Source of the DNA: Pythium myriotylum
Lineage: Eukaryota > Oomycota > Peronosporomycetes > Pythiales > Pythiaceae
Length of the DNA stretch: 64,000 nucleotides
Direction of reading: 5' to 3'
Assembly (NCBI GenBank): GCA_023091665.1
Contig: JALJCQ010000023.1
Location: forward strand, 1,302,001 to 1,366,000
The notes below the pieces were generated by a model, which ran no database searches, was not told where the DNA came from, and saw only the letters and a list, made by a program, of their open reading frames with translations. Positions 1-13,913 of this stretch are shown here, piece after piece (the stretch's first letter is position 1; each line of letters starts with the position of its first letter). Made by a program: the position numbers and the translations under genes.

Positions 1-17
1 CGCTCCGCTGCGCCTCC

Positions 18-2847
18 ATGGACGCCGCTCGCTGCTCCTGCGGCCTGCTGCCGTGCATCTGCGTGCTCACGGCCGACGACGACGCGCTGGACGCGGACGT
101 GGACGCCAAGCCCGCCGTCTCGCGCCTGCGCAGCCTCGTGGCCGCCAACGCCACGACGCAGTGCTCGAGCTGCATGTTCCTGCCGTGCATCTGCCCCGCC
201 GAGGACGAGGCCGTCGACGCCGACGCCGACGCCGTCGAGCCCGAGCCCTCCGTGAGTCCATCGGCCACGGACGCCTTCCCGGACCAGAGCGAGCAGCTCC
301 ACGAAGAGCGCGACGCGATCGGCCGCGTGCGCTTGGCGGCAGACGGCGCGGCGGACGTGTGGGTCGCGCGCGAGATCAAGCGCCACCTGCGCCCGCACCA
401 GGTGCAGGGCGTGCGCTTCCTCTACGAGAACGCGGCCGCCAACCAGGGCTGCATTCTCGCCGATTACATGGGGCTGGGCAAGACGCTCCAGGTCATCGGC
501 GCGATCTACTCGTTCATGACCGACCGCTTGGTACAGGAGGAAGACTCGGACGAGGAAGGAGACGAGCGCGCGCAAGCGGCTCCGCCCACGACGATGGTCT
601 TGTGCCCTGCCATTTGTATCCCCAACTGGCAGTCCGAGTTCAAAAAATGGCTCGGCGCCGAGGCGCTCGCGCGGATCCCGGTGTTTGCGTTTGACGCGAC
701 GGCCGGCAAAGGTACGACGAGTTCGCGCTTGCGCTTGCTGCAGAAATGGAAGCGCGAGGGCGGCGTGCTGCTCATTGGCTACGAGATGTACCGCAGCCTG
801 CTCAACCCGACGCTCGGCTCTTCCTCGCTCGATCTCGACGCCAATATCCAAGTCTGTTCGCGCGTGAGCACAGCGACGATGGAGGTCACCAATGCAGCAA
901 GTTCCAAGATCCAAAAGTCCGCGAGGGAGTTTTACCGTTTGCTCTGTGGTCCTGGCGCTGACCTCGTCGTTCTTGACGAGGGCCATCGATTGAAAGACCC
1001 GACATCTCTCCTATGCCAAAGTGTAGCCAAGATCCAGTCTAAGCGACGTCTTGTGCTTACGGGATACCCAGTCCAGGTACGAGAAGAGCTTGGGTGGTTG
1101 TGAACTTTTGTTGTTCTCATTCTTGTTGCACAGAATTCGCTGTCCGAGTATTGGTGCATGGTGAACTTTGCGCGCGAGGGCTTCCTGGGATCCTACGACG
1201 CTTTCCGCTCTCGCTACGAGCGTCCAATTCTCGAAGGAAACCACGAACGATCGAAGGAACTCATTCACAAGCTGAAGGGCGTCGTGCTGCGTCGTGGACA
1301 GTCGCTGCTGAAGAAGCAGCTGCCGCCCAAAAGCGAGTGGATCCTGTACTGCAAGCTCTCGCCATTGCAGCTTCAGCTCTACAACGACTTTCTAAATTAT
1401 TACAGCGAGAGCAGCTCGGGCAAGACCACTGCCGATCTACTCACCGCCTACGCTGCACTACTTCAGGTCATGAATCACCCTGATGTCATCCACCACAAGC
1501 TTCTTCCAGATGAAAACGATCCTGTCGATGACGATGATGCTGAGCTTTCTCCTGCGCCAGCCACAGCCGAGGATGAAGACATTGGATGGGCGTGGGAGTC
1601 CGAAGAGAAGATCTTAGAGCGTCGCCAACAAGCTGCTGAGCAGCTCCGCAAACGTCGACAGAAGGCTTTGGATCGACAGCGTTCGTACGAGTGGGCATGT
1701 GCCACAATTCTCGGCGAAGAATCCAGTGCCGGTGGTTATAGTTCACGTCGACGTAAGCTTCCACGCACGGACTCTCCGACAAGTATCTCACAAGACGATC
1801 CGTATCAGTCTTTGGTATTGGAGAATAGTGGGAAGATGGCCGTGCTGATGGGCATCATCGAAGAGAGCTTTGCAGTCGGCGATAAGGTTGTTGTGTTCTC
1901 CCAGAGTGTGCCAACGCTGAAGGTGATCACAGACTTTTTGCTTGCCAGCAAGTTCAACTCGTCTAGGGATGGGAAGCAAAAGACTAAGCCCGTGATTCCT
2001 TCTCGTCGGAAGACGTTGCCATCCCGTCGCGATCCCGCCGGTCTCCTTCGTAAGAAGAATGCGAGTGCGACTAGCACCAAGGGTGATGCAAACGCGTCAT
2101 TGAGCAGCGCACACAAGGAGTGGTTCTTGCAGATTGACGGTAGCACTGCGGGAGCCAAGCGAATGGAATACATCCAGGCCTTCAGCTCGCCGACAAGTGC
2201 CGTGAAACTGCTGCTCGTTTCTACGCGCGCTGGCGCCGAAGGCATCAATCTTCACGCCGCGAATCGTCTCGTGCTCTTCGATGTGAGCTGGAACCCATCG
2301 AACGACCACCAGGTGAGTTCGCGACGATGGCTCCACACGTCGCATAATTTCTCACGCTGGGATTGTGTGCCCTTTTGTCGCAGGCCATGTGTCGCTCGCA
2401 TCGTATCGGTCAGGCGAAAGACGTCCATGTGTACCGTCTCGTGAGTACGGGCACCATGGAGCGCCTGATCTACGAGCAGCAGATGAAGAAAGTGGACCTC
2501 TCGACCCACGTCGTCGACAACAAGCAGCAGCAGCAGCAGGCGACTCGCACTGGCGCCGATTCAAGCAGCGAATCTGCCGAGGAGTTGAGCGGCTTCTTGC
2601 ATCCTCCGTCCGAGTCCACGAAGACTCTGGATGTGGATCCATCGCTGATCCAGGACGACGTGGTGCTGGTCAACTGCGTGTCCAAGTCAGGCCACTGGCT
2701 GGTGCGTTGGGGCTCGCTGGAAATCGCGTTGGGAATGTGGGGAAATTGACGAATTTTGTGGTGTAGGTGGACATTGTCCCAGCTCACGACGTGGACGAAG
2801 AGCACGTGGAGGACGAGGAAGAGCTCGAGACGGCGGCCGAGCCTTGA
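18..2847 (+). CDS. SNF2-family DNA-dependent ATPase, ATRX/ARIP4 (RAD54L2)-like
   Basis: Nuclear Swi2/Snf2 translocase that probably remodels chromatin or DNA-protein complexes using ATP. Four exons are inferred: 18-1076, 1134-2312, 2384-2701 and 2767-2847. All introns are GT-AG, phase 0, 57-71 bp, and give 878 aa. Walker A GLGKT starts at residue 152 and the Walker B box is DEGH (320-323). DEGH, and the run LTGYPVQNSLSEYWCMV formed across the first splice, are typical of the ATRX/ARIP4 branch rather than RAD54 proper. The C-terminal helicase half shows the STRAGAEGINL and MCRSHRIGQ motifs, the latter joined across intron 2. The N terminus has two cysteine modules, CSCGLLPCIC and CSSCMFLPCIC, followed by acidic runs. 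The start is the first ATG but lies 17 bp from the window edge, so more exons could lie upstream. Without intron 3 the protein would end at 2749. Confidence 0.88.
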
Positions 2848-3170
2848 CAGCCTTGACTCAATACTAACCACGTGACATAAAACCTATGGTTTAGACTCAG
2901 ATCTGAGATCCAACGGGAGACCTTGATTACGTGAGGCGAGGCTGCGTGGCATGTCGCATCGTCCCAGAATTCCAGAGTTTTCCGTTTTTTGGGTGACCGG
3001 CGACACATTTTCAACCAATCATTTTCATTAAAAAGTATTTTCAGCCAATGAAAGCGTGACAGGAACGGCCACAAGTGGGTGGGGCCTTCCTTTCTTCCAG
3101 CATGCAGCCAACTCGCCACGCGCACCCACCATCCGCAGCCCACGCCAACAGCAGAGCACGCCAACGTTGG

Positions 3171-3250
3171 CGCCAACGCCAACGCCAACGCCAACGCCAA
3201 CGCCAACGCCAACGCCAACGTCAACGCCAACGCCAACGCCAACGCCAACG
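3171..3250. repeat. Hexanucleotide (GCCAAC)n microsatellite
   Basis: About thirteen head-to-tail copies of GCCAAC with one unit changed to TCAACG. The array ends 11 bp before the ATG at 3262, so it probably lies in the promoter or 5' leader of the PX-like gene. In the frame of that gene it would encode alternating Ala-Asn, but no in-frame ATG precedes it. Confidence 0.9.
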
Positions 3251-3261
3251 CACGAGACCTC

Positions 3262-4044
3262 ATGGCGCCAACAGATCGCGCGAGTATGCGCCGCGTGGGC
3301 GTGGACGTGACGGCGCACAAGGAGGCGCGGCACATCACGGACGTGAACAAGAGCCGCAAGCAGAGCAACACGCGCGTGCGCTACTACGTCGAGCTCGTCG
3401 TGGGCTCGCCGCACGCGAGCCACACGCGACTCGGTTTTAGCGGGACCTTCAAGGCGCTGCTGCGGCTCCACGCGGCCTTCGAGGCGCTCTTCAACGCCAA
3501 GCACGCGCCGCTGCTCAAGGCGGCGTCGCGCGAGTCGATCTCGAGCGCCACGTCGGCGTCGTCGTCGGCGTCGTCGAGCGGCAAGCGCGCGTCGGTTTTA
3601 GCAGAAACCGCGCACGAGCTGCCCAAGATCCTGCCCTTCCCGACCTCCCACGCGCTGCTCGTCAAGCTCCAGCCGCGGCAGCACGTCGAGAGCGACGCCA
3701 AGGCGGCCGCGCGCTGCGACGCGCTCTTCGCCTACTACTCGCAGCTCTTCAACTCGGACGAGAAGGAGCTCTACCTCGAGTACATCCAGACGCGCGCCGA
3801 GGCCTTCACGCACGCGCCGCCGCCGCCCGGCAACCAGCACGAGGCCGCTGCGGCGCCCGCGCCCGAGCCCGCGACCGCCAGCAAGCGCGCCTTCCTCAAA
3901 AAGCTCTTCAGTCTGCGGCGCCACGACGTGGACGCGAGCGAGAGCGACCCACCGGCGAGCGAGAGACAGCGCGTGGCCGCGCTCGACGCCAAGCTCGAGT
4001 TCTCGGCGCCTGTGCACGTGCGCAAGCCCCGGCGGAGGCCGTAA
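3262..4044 (+). CDS. PX-domain-like protein
   Basis: Single-exon gene of 260 aa. The first in-frame ATG is 3262; the open frame extends further upstream only through non-ATG codons and the GCCAAC array. Residues about 15-180 look like a PX (phosphoinositide-binding) fold: a basic first strand region (RYYVELVV), a loop FSGTFKALLRLHAAFEALF, a proline-rich LPKILPFP segment, and a final helix with AARCDALFAYYSQLF. PX proteins bind PI3P-type lipids on endosomes. The canonical RRYSEF arginines are not clearly conserved, so the domain call is tentative. The tail is rich in Ala/Pro and basic residues. CCAAT boxes lie near 3014 and 3046. Coding sequence is very GC-rich, like its neighbours. Confidence 0.55.
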   Translation: MAPTDRASMRRVGVDVTAHKEARHITDVNKSRKQSNTRVRYYVELVVGSPHASHTRLGFSGTFKALLRLHAAFEALFNAKHAPLLKAASRESISSATSASSSASSSGKRASVLAETAHELPKILPFPTSHALLVKLQPRQHVESDAKAAARCDALFAYYSQLFNSDEKELYLEYIQTRAEAFTHAPPPPGNQHEAAAAPAPEPATASKRAFLKKLFSLRRHDVDASESDPPASERQRVAALDAKLEFSAPVHVRKPRRRP

Positions 4045-4131
4045 GAGCGTGGAAGAACGTGGACAAAGAAGACGAGGAGACATGGGCGGCGTGCTGTGTA
4101 CTAGGCTGATATTATCTCTTATATTTTTTTG

Positions 4132-6530
4132 TCAACACGAGTGTGGCGGATTCGATGCTTCGTCGCTGGCGTTCTCGTCGTCACTAAAGTCCGAGTCGTA
4201 CGCGAGCTGAGAAGACGGAGGAGTGTCGCCAGAGTCGTGGAGAGAGGCCTCGGCGGCCATGGTGGCGGCGTCCTCTCGGGCGAGGAGACTGGCGAGAGAA
4301 GAGGACCCGGACGACGAAGGAGGTCGAGGAAAAGCCTCCAAGTCGCTGGTCGAGGAGGATGCCGAGGTCGAGGATTCGGCCGATGGCGACGACGACGAGC
4401 TGCTCTCCGTTCGGTATGATGAAGAGTCCACAGGGGCGGCGACCTCGCGTTGGTCACTGGGCGAGGTGGATTCGCGCTGTCCAGTGGGAGGCGATGGATC
4501 ACTCAGTCGAGTCGCATTGCCTGACTCGACGTCTCTGTCGTCGTCTTGGCGGCCATGGACTGACGTCGTGTCGTCAATGGCGTCTGTATCTGTCGGCTCT
4601 TCCGTGTCTCGCTCTATTAGACTTCCTTGCTCTCTATCTGACGAGGACGCAGGCTGCGTGTCTTCACTACGACGATCAGTCTCGATTCTCGAGTCCACTT
4701 GTTCGCTTGGAGACCCCACTGCTTCCTCATGCTCACGCACGATATCCGTTGACGCGTCCTCAGTCCATCGCACTTGTTTCCGCTTGTTCTCATCGGCGCT
4801 TCGTGGGGAATCGGGTTTCTTGAGTACACTGACCGGCGATAAAACTCTCGAACGTTCCTGTGCGAGTGCGTCATCTGATGGTTCCGACGGACCGCCTTCA
4901 CCGTTATCCTCTTCACTGGTTGTGGGAGACGGTGGGAGGAGTTCTCTCGGCTTCGGCGTTGGCCTTCGGTGGTTCACGGTCGGTGACGACGGTGCTCTGA
5001 GCACCCGCATCTCGGCGAGTGCTTCAGCTAGAGACGCTGACGAGTCGTCATGAGTAATATACGGCGAAGACCCCGACACGACGAAGCGAGGGGACTTCAC
5101 GACTGTCGGACTCCTCTTGGATGCCACGACGTGGTCGTAAGCTCGCTTTTTTTGCTCCAGCGCGAGTCTCTGCTCAAGTTGCTGCACAGTAGCGCGAAGC
5201 AACAGCGCTTCTTGCTCAAGTTTGCGTCGCTCGTGGTCGCTCCGCTTGAGTTCTTGGTGCGACTTGGCTAGCTGCGTGCGAAAGTGGCTCTCACCGGTTT
5301 TCAGATCGGCAATTTGGCGGGTAAAATACTGCTTCTCGTCTTCCTGGCGCGCCAAAATCTCGTTCAGACGCGCGATTTCGATCTGTAACTGCGTGTTTTC
5401 CTCCTCGATCTCCATGAGATGCGTGCTCTTGAGGCTGGCCCGAAGTGTCTGCATGGCTTCCTCGTAAGAGGCCACGAGCTGGTTCTGTTGGGTTAGTTTG
5501 TGGCGAAGTTTTTGCATCATGTTGTGGTGGTGGCGTTCTCGCTGGGCCATTTCTCGCTGTGCAGCGGATGAAGCCGGGTCATGACTCGAGATGCCGATGC
5601 TATGGCCGTGGAGAAGGCCCTCAATCTTCCTATCTTTCATCGTCACGATCTCCTCCAGTCGACGGACACGAGCCATGGCCTTGAGACGTTGGCTCTGCTC
5701 GTGCTGGACGACAGTTCGAAGGTCATTGACCATGTCCACGAGCCGATGGTACTCGTGTTGCAGCTCTGCCTCCTGGAAGATCCGTTGGCGACTCTGGATC
5801 ACCGAGCTCGCCGTGTGGGAAGGAGAAACACTCGCACCCATGCGCGGAGTGGATCCCGAACCTCCTCGCACGTCGCTGTAGACCGCTCGAATTCTCATGT
5901 TGAGCGGCTCTCCGCTGGCTTGGCGCTTGCGTCGCACTCCCGCCGTTGATGGTCGCGCTGTCTGTGGAGCTCGAGGCATTGGGCCGCTTGAGCGAAGCAG
6001 AGTCTTGTCGCCACTTGTGCTCATCCGAGGACGAGCACTCATGGGCCGAGCACTCGGTCGTGATGGAACTCGTCCTGTTGTGTCATTACTTGGTGCATGG
6101 GGAGTGGCAACATCGACGGGAGCGGTAGGATTAGTGGTGTGGACCATGTAGAACTGCGGTGACTCAGATGGATACGGTCGTAACGACCGGGCTGACTGTG
6201 GACGCGTCTCAGCTTTCCTAGAGCATCGCCATCATCGTAAGATTCCGGATCCACTCAATGCCAAGGGGTTCTCAATCGCTACGCACCTTTTGATCTCGGC
6301 GAGATACTCTTCGTACGTGTCCAAATCAATCTGCAATAAAGAGTAGCGTCTTGAGTTCGTTCTCCTGGGTCCAGAAGTACAACAGCTACGGGTCTCACAT
6401 CGTCGTCATCCCCGTCGTCATTCTCCACACCAACGTCGCCTTCATCCTCGAATAAAAAGTCTGTAGGTGGTGGTGAGACGATTATCGTGTGAGGACGTGA
6501 GCGTGGGGCCGACATGGGTCGCTGCATCAT
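4132..6530 (-). CDS. Coiled-coil protein with repeated RPxSA(R) motifs, possible ciliary/basal-body protein
   Basis: Three exons are inferred on the minus strand: 6530-6399, 6330-6287 and 6217-4132. The introns are 68 and 69 bp, GT-AG, and give 753 aa. Splicing restores a continuous reading with DLDTYEEYLAEIK then RKAETRPQSARSLRP; the ATG at 6147 would miss this N terminus. The N-terminal 150 residues carry repeated short motifs (RPMSAPR, RPQSAR, RPSARPMSARPRM, RPSTAG). Residues about 200-425 are a long heptad-rich coiled coil (HEYHRLVDMVNDLRTVV, LEEIVTMKDRKIEGLL). The C-terminal 300 residues are Ser/Pro/Asp-rich and low complexity. Such RPxSAR motifs recur in flagellar and microtubule-associated proteins, but no named family is recognised. 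It lies 155 bp downstream of POC5 on the same strand, a suggestive but not conclusive pairing. Confidence 0.75.
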
Positions 6531-6685
6531 CTCCAAAAGGCGCAAGCCTCTCAGGTTGTTGATGATCAAAAGCACCGCCCAAAAGGAGAAGCCATTTATA
6601 AATCGCGAGACTGGAGGTGAGATTGAAAGAGCCAAATGCAATTAGAAATCTCTTGTAGACGACGCAAGTGAGCGATTAGACAAGT

Positions 6686-8675
6686 CTAGCTCCGCCATTT
6701 CCCTTTCGTCATGGACGTCCCCGACGAGAACGATGATGCTCGCCTCGTCGGTGGCACTACACCCGAGGTCGATCGTGTCCTGGGCGCCAACGTAGCCGAG
6801 CTGCGACTCAACTGTGATCCTACCGGATACCGATTATTCAGAGCTACGGCTGAGGCTACCGAGCTACGCACGAGCTCCATTTCGACGTTAAACTGCATCG
6901 AGCTCTGGACTTTGGCTCGTTGCTTTGCCGGTGACAGGTTCCGACCGGGTGGCGCAGAAAACGAATCTCGGTTAAGGTCGGAGGCCGAGGGCTGGCGAGG
7001 CACAGTGGCATGGAGAAGCCGCTGATGAGCCTCCACCAACTCGGCGCTTCGGAGACCATGGAACGATGCCGTCGTAGGCGGAGGTGACGGGGCCGCTTCC
7101 ACGAGAGGTTCGGTCAACGATGCAGGTGCAACCTCGGCCGAGCCAGCGTTCTTGAGAAGACTGTTTGCCATCGCGAACGAGGGCATCACGCCGGTAGCTG
7201 TGGGAGGACTAGGTATCGTGAGCAGAGACTGAAGCCTAGCGCGCGGGTCTTCTGTGAGTTCCACTGGCTGTCGGAACGGAATCATTCTCTCATCCGACGG
7301 CAGTTCTTCTGAGCTCTCCCCTCCTGAAGGTGAGCCGCCCGTTGCCTGGGTCTCCGGAAGCGGCTCCTGCTGAGAAGACGGAGCTTCCTGTAATTGCTGC
7401 TTGTCTCTTTGTTGTAGGGTCTGGTGGTTGGACTTGAAGAGTGAGAGCGCCTCAATGTTCATCGCGGACACTCCGCGCAGAAAGACCTGTCTGAGATCTC
7501 CTTCCAGCTGCTGGCGCCCAGTCTCAGCGACCGTCGCACTCTGCTTTGCTGCCTCGACCTCTCTTTGCAGCTGCTCGTGTTTGGCTGCGTTCTCCAACAC
7601 CATTCGCTCGATCGTGTCGCGGTGCTCAGTCTTGAGAGCCTGCACTTTCTTCTCCCACACGTGCTGTTGACTCATGAGCTTCCACTGCTGGAACAGGCTC
7701 TGCTCGGCCTGTTTCTTCTGGAACTGGCCGACGAGGCGTTCTCGCGCAGCCTCCCACTTGTGGCACAGAGTGAACCGGTTCCACTCCGCGAAACACGCAC
7801 ATGCCACATTTCTGTCTCTCTAAACGACAACCCAACAAAGCCACTTTAGTACTCTTGTCCGATTGCACATAAAAGGGCCAATTCAAATCGGTCCTCCCCA
7901 CCTCTCGTTGCTTCCACTTGAGCATCAGCAGCGTGGCGCGATCGAGCTTCTCCGCATTGTCGTCGGTTCGCTGTTGTTGCTCACGGCTCTTCGTGGTGAG
8001 CTCATCGATCTGCTGCTGCATCATCGCGACGCGGTTGGCGTGGGCGGCCTCGAGCTTGCGTCGTTCCAGCGAGGCTTCTCGCTCTTGTCGTGACGCGGCC
8101 TCGTGCACGACCGTCATGACAGTCAGTCGCAACTGATCCTGTGCAGTGACGATCGTGGATTCGAGCTCGGATAGCTCGACAGCTGAAGAGTCGAGCGAAC
8201 CGCCGACATCGTCGTTGGAAGCGGGAGGTCGACGTGGCTTCTTGGCCGACGCAGCCGACGACCGGCGCTTGGACGCCTTGAGCGACGCCGTCGACAGTGG
8301 GAACGACGACTTGGTGCTGCGTTGGGACGACGAGAACACGCACGTGGCGAGCGGAGACGACGGGGGCGAGTGCCGCTCTTCTCGCTCAGACCACGCCGAC
8401 GGCGTGGGTTCGGCGTCGCCCCGAGAGACGGAGGACGTCTCGAGCATGGACAGCGCCATCGGAGGCGACGACGGGCGCTCCTCGTCCCGAGAAACGTCAC
8501 TCGGTTGCCCAGGCTCGCCACTTCTGGTTTGTTCGTCTGGGGCGTCCGCCTCGCCGTAGAGCGATCGCGGCAGCAGCGCCGGCGTCTCCGGCACCGGATC
8601 GAACTGCAGCGACGTCATGCGACGCCGCATCTCGCGCCATTCTTTCTCCGTGAGCTCGTTCGAGTCGTCCTCCAT
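6686..8675 (-). CDS. POC5: POC5-like centriolar protein
   Basis: Centrin-binding protein of the distal centriole/basal body, needed for centriole elongation. Two exons are inferred: 8675-7902 and 7819-6686 (intron 82 bp, GT-AG, phase 0), giving 635 aa. The splice joins KWKQRE to RDRNVACACFAEW; intron read-through would leave the family frame. Residues about 150-370 are coiled coil with Sfi1/POC5-type tryptophan repeats (CFAEWNRF, LFQQWKLMSQQHVWEKK). The family hallmark lies at residues about 370-386: VFLRGVSAMNIEALSLF, close to the human POC5 segment AFMRGVCALNLEAM. N- and C-terminal regions are Ser/Pro-rich, as in other POC5 proteins. It agrees with a flagellate life stage. ATG 8675 opens with acidic MEDDSNEL and has no upstream in-frame rival. 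Confidence 0.86.
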
Positions 8676-8880
8676 CTCCTAATCTCGCCCGCAACCCGAC
8701 GGCTCGAGGGATTGTTGCAAGGGCCGCGCTAAGATTAGTGTGAAAGTGTTGTTGGAGCTGACACAATTTGCGAGACCAAGACCAAACAACATAGAGCCAG
8801 CATGAAATAAAAGACAGACCGAATGGAATCAATAGACAAGTACATTTATGATGTTAGGGTCACACCCTTGAAGTGACTGC

Positions 8881-10869
<1,989 letters not shown>

Positions 10870-11106
10870 CTACATCGGATTAGTATCGGGCTTTGTTTGA
10901 GTTCTAGACATGCGGAGAACTGTCGAGAACGTGAGAAGAAAACATATCTGATTCGGGAGAGAGAGTGATGGTCTCTTGTCCCACCCAGAGGCAACGTGGG
11001 TTGGAGAAACCGTCCAGAAAGTTCGAGACCCGCACGGAAGAGAGAGAGAGAGATCTTCAAGAACTGATGACGAATCAATTGCTGAAGCTACATGGATACA
11101 CTTTTC

Positions 11107-13754
11107 TCAGTTGTTGCTGTTCGATGAGGACCCGGGGAAGCCGAAGGGCACTTTGGCGAAGTTCTGCATGTTCTTCTTGAGGCTCTCGGTCATGTCGGTC
11201 ATCTTGCCTTCCATCTCAGCGATCTTGGTGGTCGGTCGACGTTGCACGCCAAGCGTCTCAAGGTACGTGCCTTGCTCGCTTTTCTTGATGCCCTTGACGT
11301 TCATGATGCTCTGGAAGTCGTCGGCGTTGCCCTCGGGCCACATGATCTTGAAACTTTCGACTAACATTTCGTTCGGCGTGCCAATGAGCTTGAGTACGCT
11401 CTCGACTTTTGAGATCTCGTGGGTCACGAATTTGGTGTATCGCGACGGGATCAGCGGCGATGGAGACGAGCCGTGGTGGTGCTGTTGCTGCTGCTCCTGT
11501 CCGATCACGGGGAGCTGAAGGAACAACGTCTTAAGTGCATACACGTCAAGTAGCAACTGTTGGGTTCCGACTTGATTCACGCGCCGGCACCGCAGCACGG
11601 CTTGAAGGATCTTTGGAACGAACGACGCTGCGAACTTGTCGTAAAAGTTCGTAAAGTAGAGACCGGAGAGCATTTGGCGAAGAACGGGAACGAATGCTCG
11701 CAGTTTCTCACCGATCTGCGTGACGTAGTTACTCTCGTCGCCAACAGCTTCCCAATTCTGCCAGTTCATCTTTGCGATAGTGTTCAGCTCGTCCTCGAGC
11801 ATATTCTCGAGGCCGGCGACGATGCACTTCATCGCAGCCGCACCCACATCGTGGAAAACATCGATTTCATTGGAGAGCTCGATAGACTCGGCAAAGGCCT
11901 TGTCGATCTTGCCACGAATGACTTCTTCCAGCGACGGAAGAGTTTCAGCACAGTATTCTGCCGTGTTGATGACAAAGCAGAGCTCTTCTTCTTGCTTTTC
12001 GCTGAGTTTGACTTTTGCCGTATTTTGAGAGTCATTCCCACCACCTGAAGTTATCTGTTGTGGTAACTTGGCCAACAACCGCTGCGAATACAGCTGGCAG
12101 CAACGGCGGAACTCGAGATGCAAGTTGAAGAATGTCTGACCGTTTGTGAGCGCCAAGCACCGTTTGATTGAGTTTCGAATGTAGGCGAACATGTTCACGG
12201 AACTTGAGAACACTGGCAACTGGCCGTTGCGGTCGACAATCTCTTGGCTCATGACTTCGTTGATCATTTGCTCCATGTTTCGGCGTTCCAAGGCCACATA
12301 CGACATCATGAATGGATCAAACGACTTGGACATGATACCCCGCAACGTCGGTAGATTGTCCTCCGAGCCGCCAAACAACTCTCCACGCTTCTCCATCTCG
12401 GCTTCAAGCGCCTTGCGTTCCTGGTCTCTCTTCTTTCGGCGGTGTCGTCGCTTAATTCCTTCCGCCGAGTGCGGATCAATGAGCTGCCCACTTTCGTCGA
12501 ATTCGTCTTCGTTGTCGTTCGAAGATCCAGCGCCTTCGAAACGATCAGCGACATCACGTTCAAACATGAGCGTTCGCTGCAAGGCCTTGAGCAAAAGTGT
12601 GACATCCATTTCTTCAGGGGACAACGACCCCACTTGCGCCAAATAATGGGCGCGCGTTGCTTCACAGAAGTAAATACACATTCGGCGGCTCATGCGCCAG
12701 TGCTTTGGGAACACCTGGTCCATTCTCTCGTCAATCACCGAGAGCAAGTGGTAGAACCACGGGTAACGTTTTTCGGCATGCTGAAGCCCAGCACACTCGC
12801 CGCCATCACCGAACAGTTTTTCATATGACTCCAGCTGCTCTGTGCAAAATGACTGAATCAATTTGTCGCGAGAGGGTTTGCCGAGAGCGTCAACGACACC
12901 ACACGCCGCCGACAAGTTGGCAAAGACAGCCTGTCGTTCTTCCTCTGTGGGGAAGTTCTCTTCGAGGTTGTCCAGAGGACCGATAGCCGCAAAGTCACCG
13001 AAAATCTGCGCGCTGAGTTCTTCTTGGAGAGCGCGCACAGTTTTGTGGAGCTCCACGATCTTGCTGACGCTCGAGTAGCTATCAAAGTGCGTGAAGAGTT
13101 GGTTCACTGCTTCCATCAGCGAGGCCGCTTCTTTGTAGTTGCGCTGCGACGCCACGAGCTCGAGCTGGTCGACGGCGTTCACGAGCATATGGAGTCGCTT
13201 GAGCGACGTCAATGTCGTCTGGAGATGGCGCTTGGCGTAGTCGAGCTGCTTGATGTCTCGACAGATCTCCTGCACCATGACTTCGGACTGTTCGGCCTTG
13301 CCTCGAATGTCCTGGATCTTATGGAAGAGCTGTTTCACCGCGAGCTTGGCCTCTTTGAGATCCGTCATCGCCTGATGCGCGGCCAAGCTCTGCTCTTGGG
13401 ACGCCTGCGAGAGCGAGTCGTCCAGCTCTTTCATGCGCACGCGCAGCCGACTCACGAACGAGCCGATGTCGCCGAGGCTCTGCTCATCGGGGAAGTTGCG
13501 GTTGATGAACTCGCGCGCGTCGAACTCGGGCCTGTCCAGCACGTCCTCGGACGGCAGCAGCTGCGCGCGATCGCCCATCCATGAATGCTCATCAGTTCCT
13601 CCAGGCGTCCCCTGGCGATGCCGCGCGCGCGACGCACCTGCGCGATGCGGTCCTCGACTTTCGGCGGCAGCGCCAGCGCGCTGACCTCGCTCTTTTTCTG
13701 CACGGCGGCCTCGGGTGCCTTCTTCTTGGCGCCGAAGCGCATCAACGCGTCCAT
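11107..13754 (-). CDS. VPS53: VPS53, subunit of the GARP/EARP tethering complex
   Basis: VPS53 joins VPS51, VPS52 and VPS54 to tether endosome-derived vesicles at the trans-Golgi. Two exons are inferred: 13754-13638 (39 codons) and 13560-11107, with a 77-bp GT-AG intron, phase 0, giving 856 aa. The splice makes KVEDRIAQ-LLPSEDVLDRPEF, which aligns with the VPS53 N-terminal pattern ending in YINxxFPxEQSL. Taking the ATG at 13578 instead would delete this region and put intron sequence into protein. The N-terminal coiled-coil half holds the family-typical stretch KIQDIRGKAEQSEVMVQEI, then DIKQLDYAKRHLQTTL. The remainder is a helical CATCHR-like body, and the C terminus is Ser/Asn-rich. Length is close to that of animal VPS53. 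It is transcribed away from the giant C2 gene. Confidence 0.92.
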
Positions 13755-13913
13755 CGCGCGCCCCCCGACCTAATAAGACGCTGGATTTGCTTGCCTGGAT
13801 GGAGTCGTCACCCTTGGCACGATACAGAAATCTTAGAAATGCACATTTCCAAGGTTTCTTCCAGATCGAAGGTTGAAGTGTCGCGGTGGGTGGGAAACCC
13901 TTGGGAGGGCGAC
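13755..13913. promoter_or_regulatory. Short divergent promoter between VPS53 and the multi-C2 gene
   Basis: The two genes start head to head. Their start codons are 159 bp apart if the C2 gene begins at 13914, or only 84 bp apart if its upstream in-frame ATG at 13839 is used. No TATA box or clear initiator is visible. Shared regulation is inferred from spacing alone. Confidence 0.5.

Noticed and set aside
3079..3261. N-terminal extension of the PX-like protein through the Ala-Asn repeat
   Set aside because: The frame upstream of 3262 has no ATG, and it would need a non-standard start.
13561..13637. VPS53 starting at ATG 13578
   Set aside because: This ATG lies within the inferred 77-bp intron; splicing to the exon at 13638-13754 restores the conserved N terminus.
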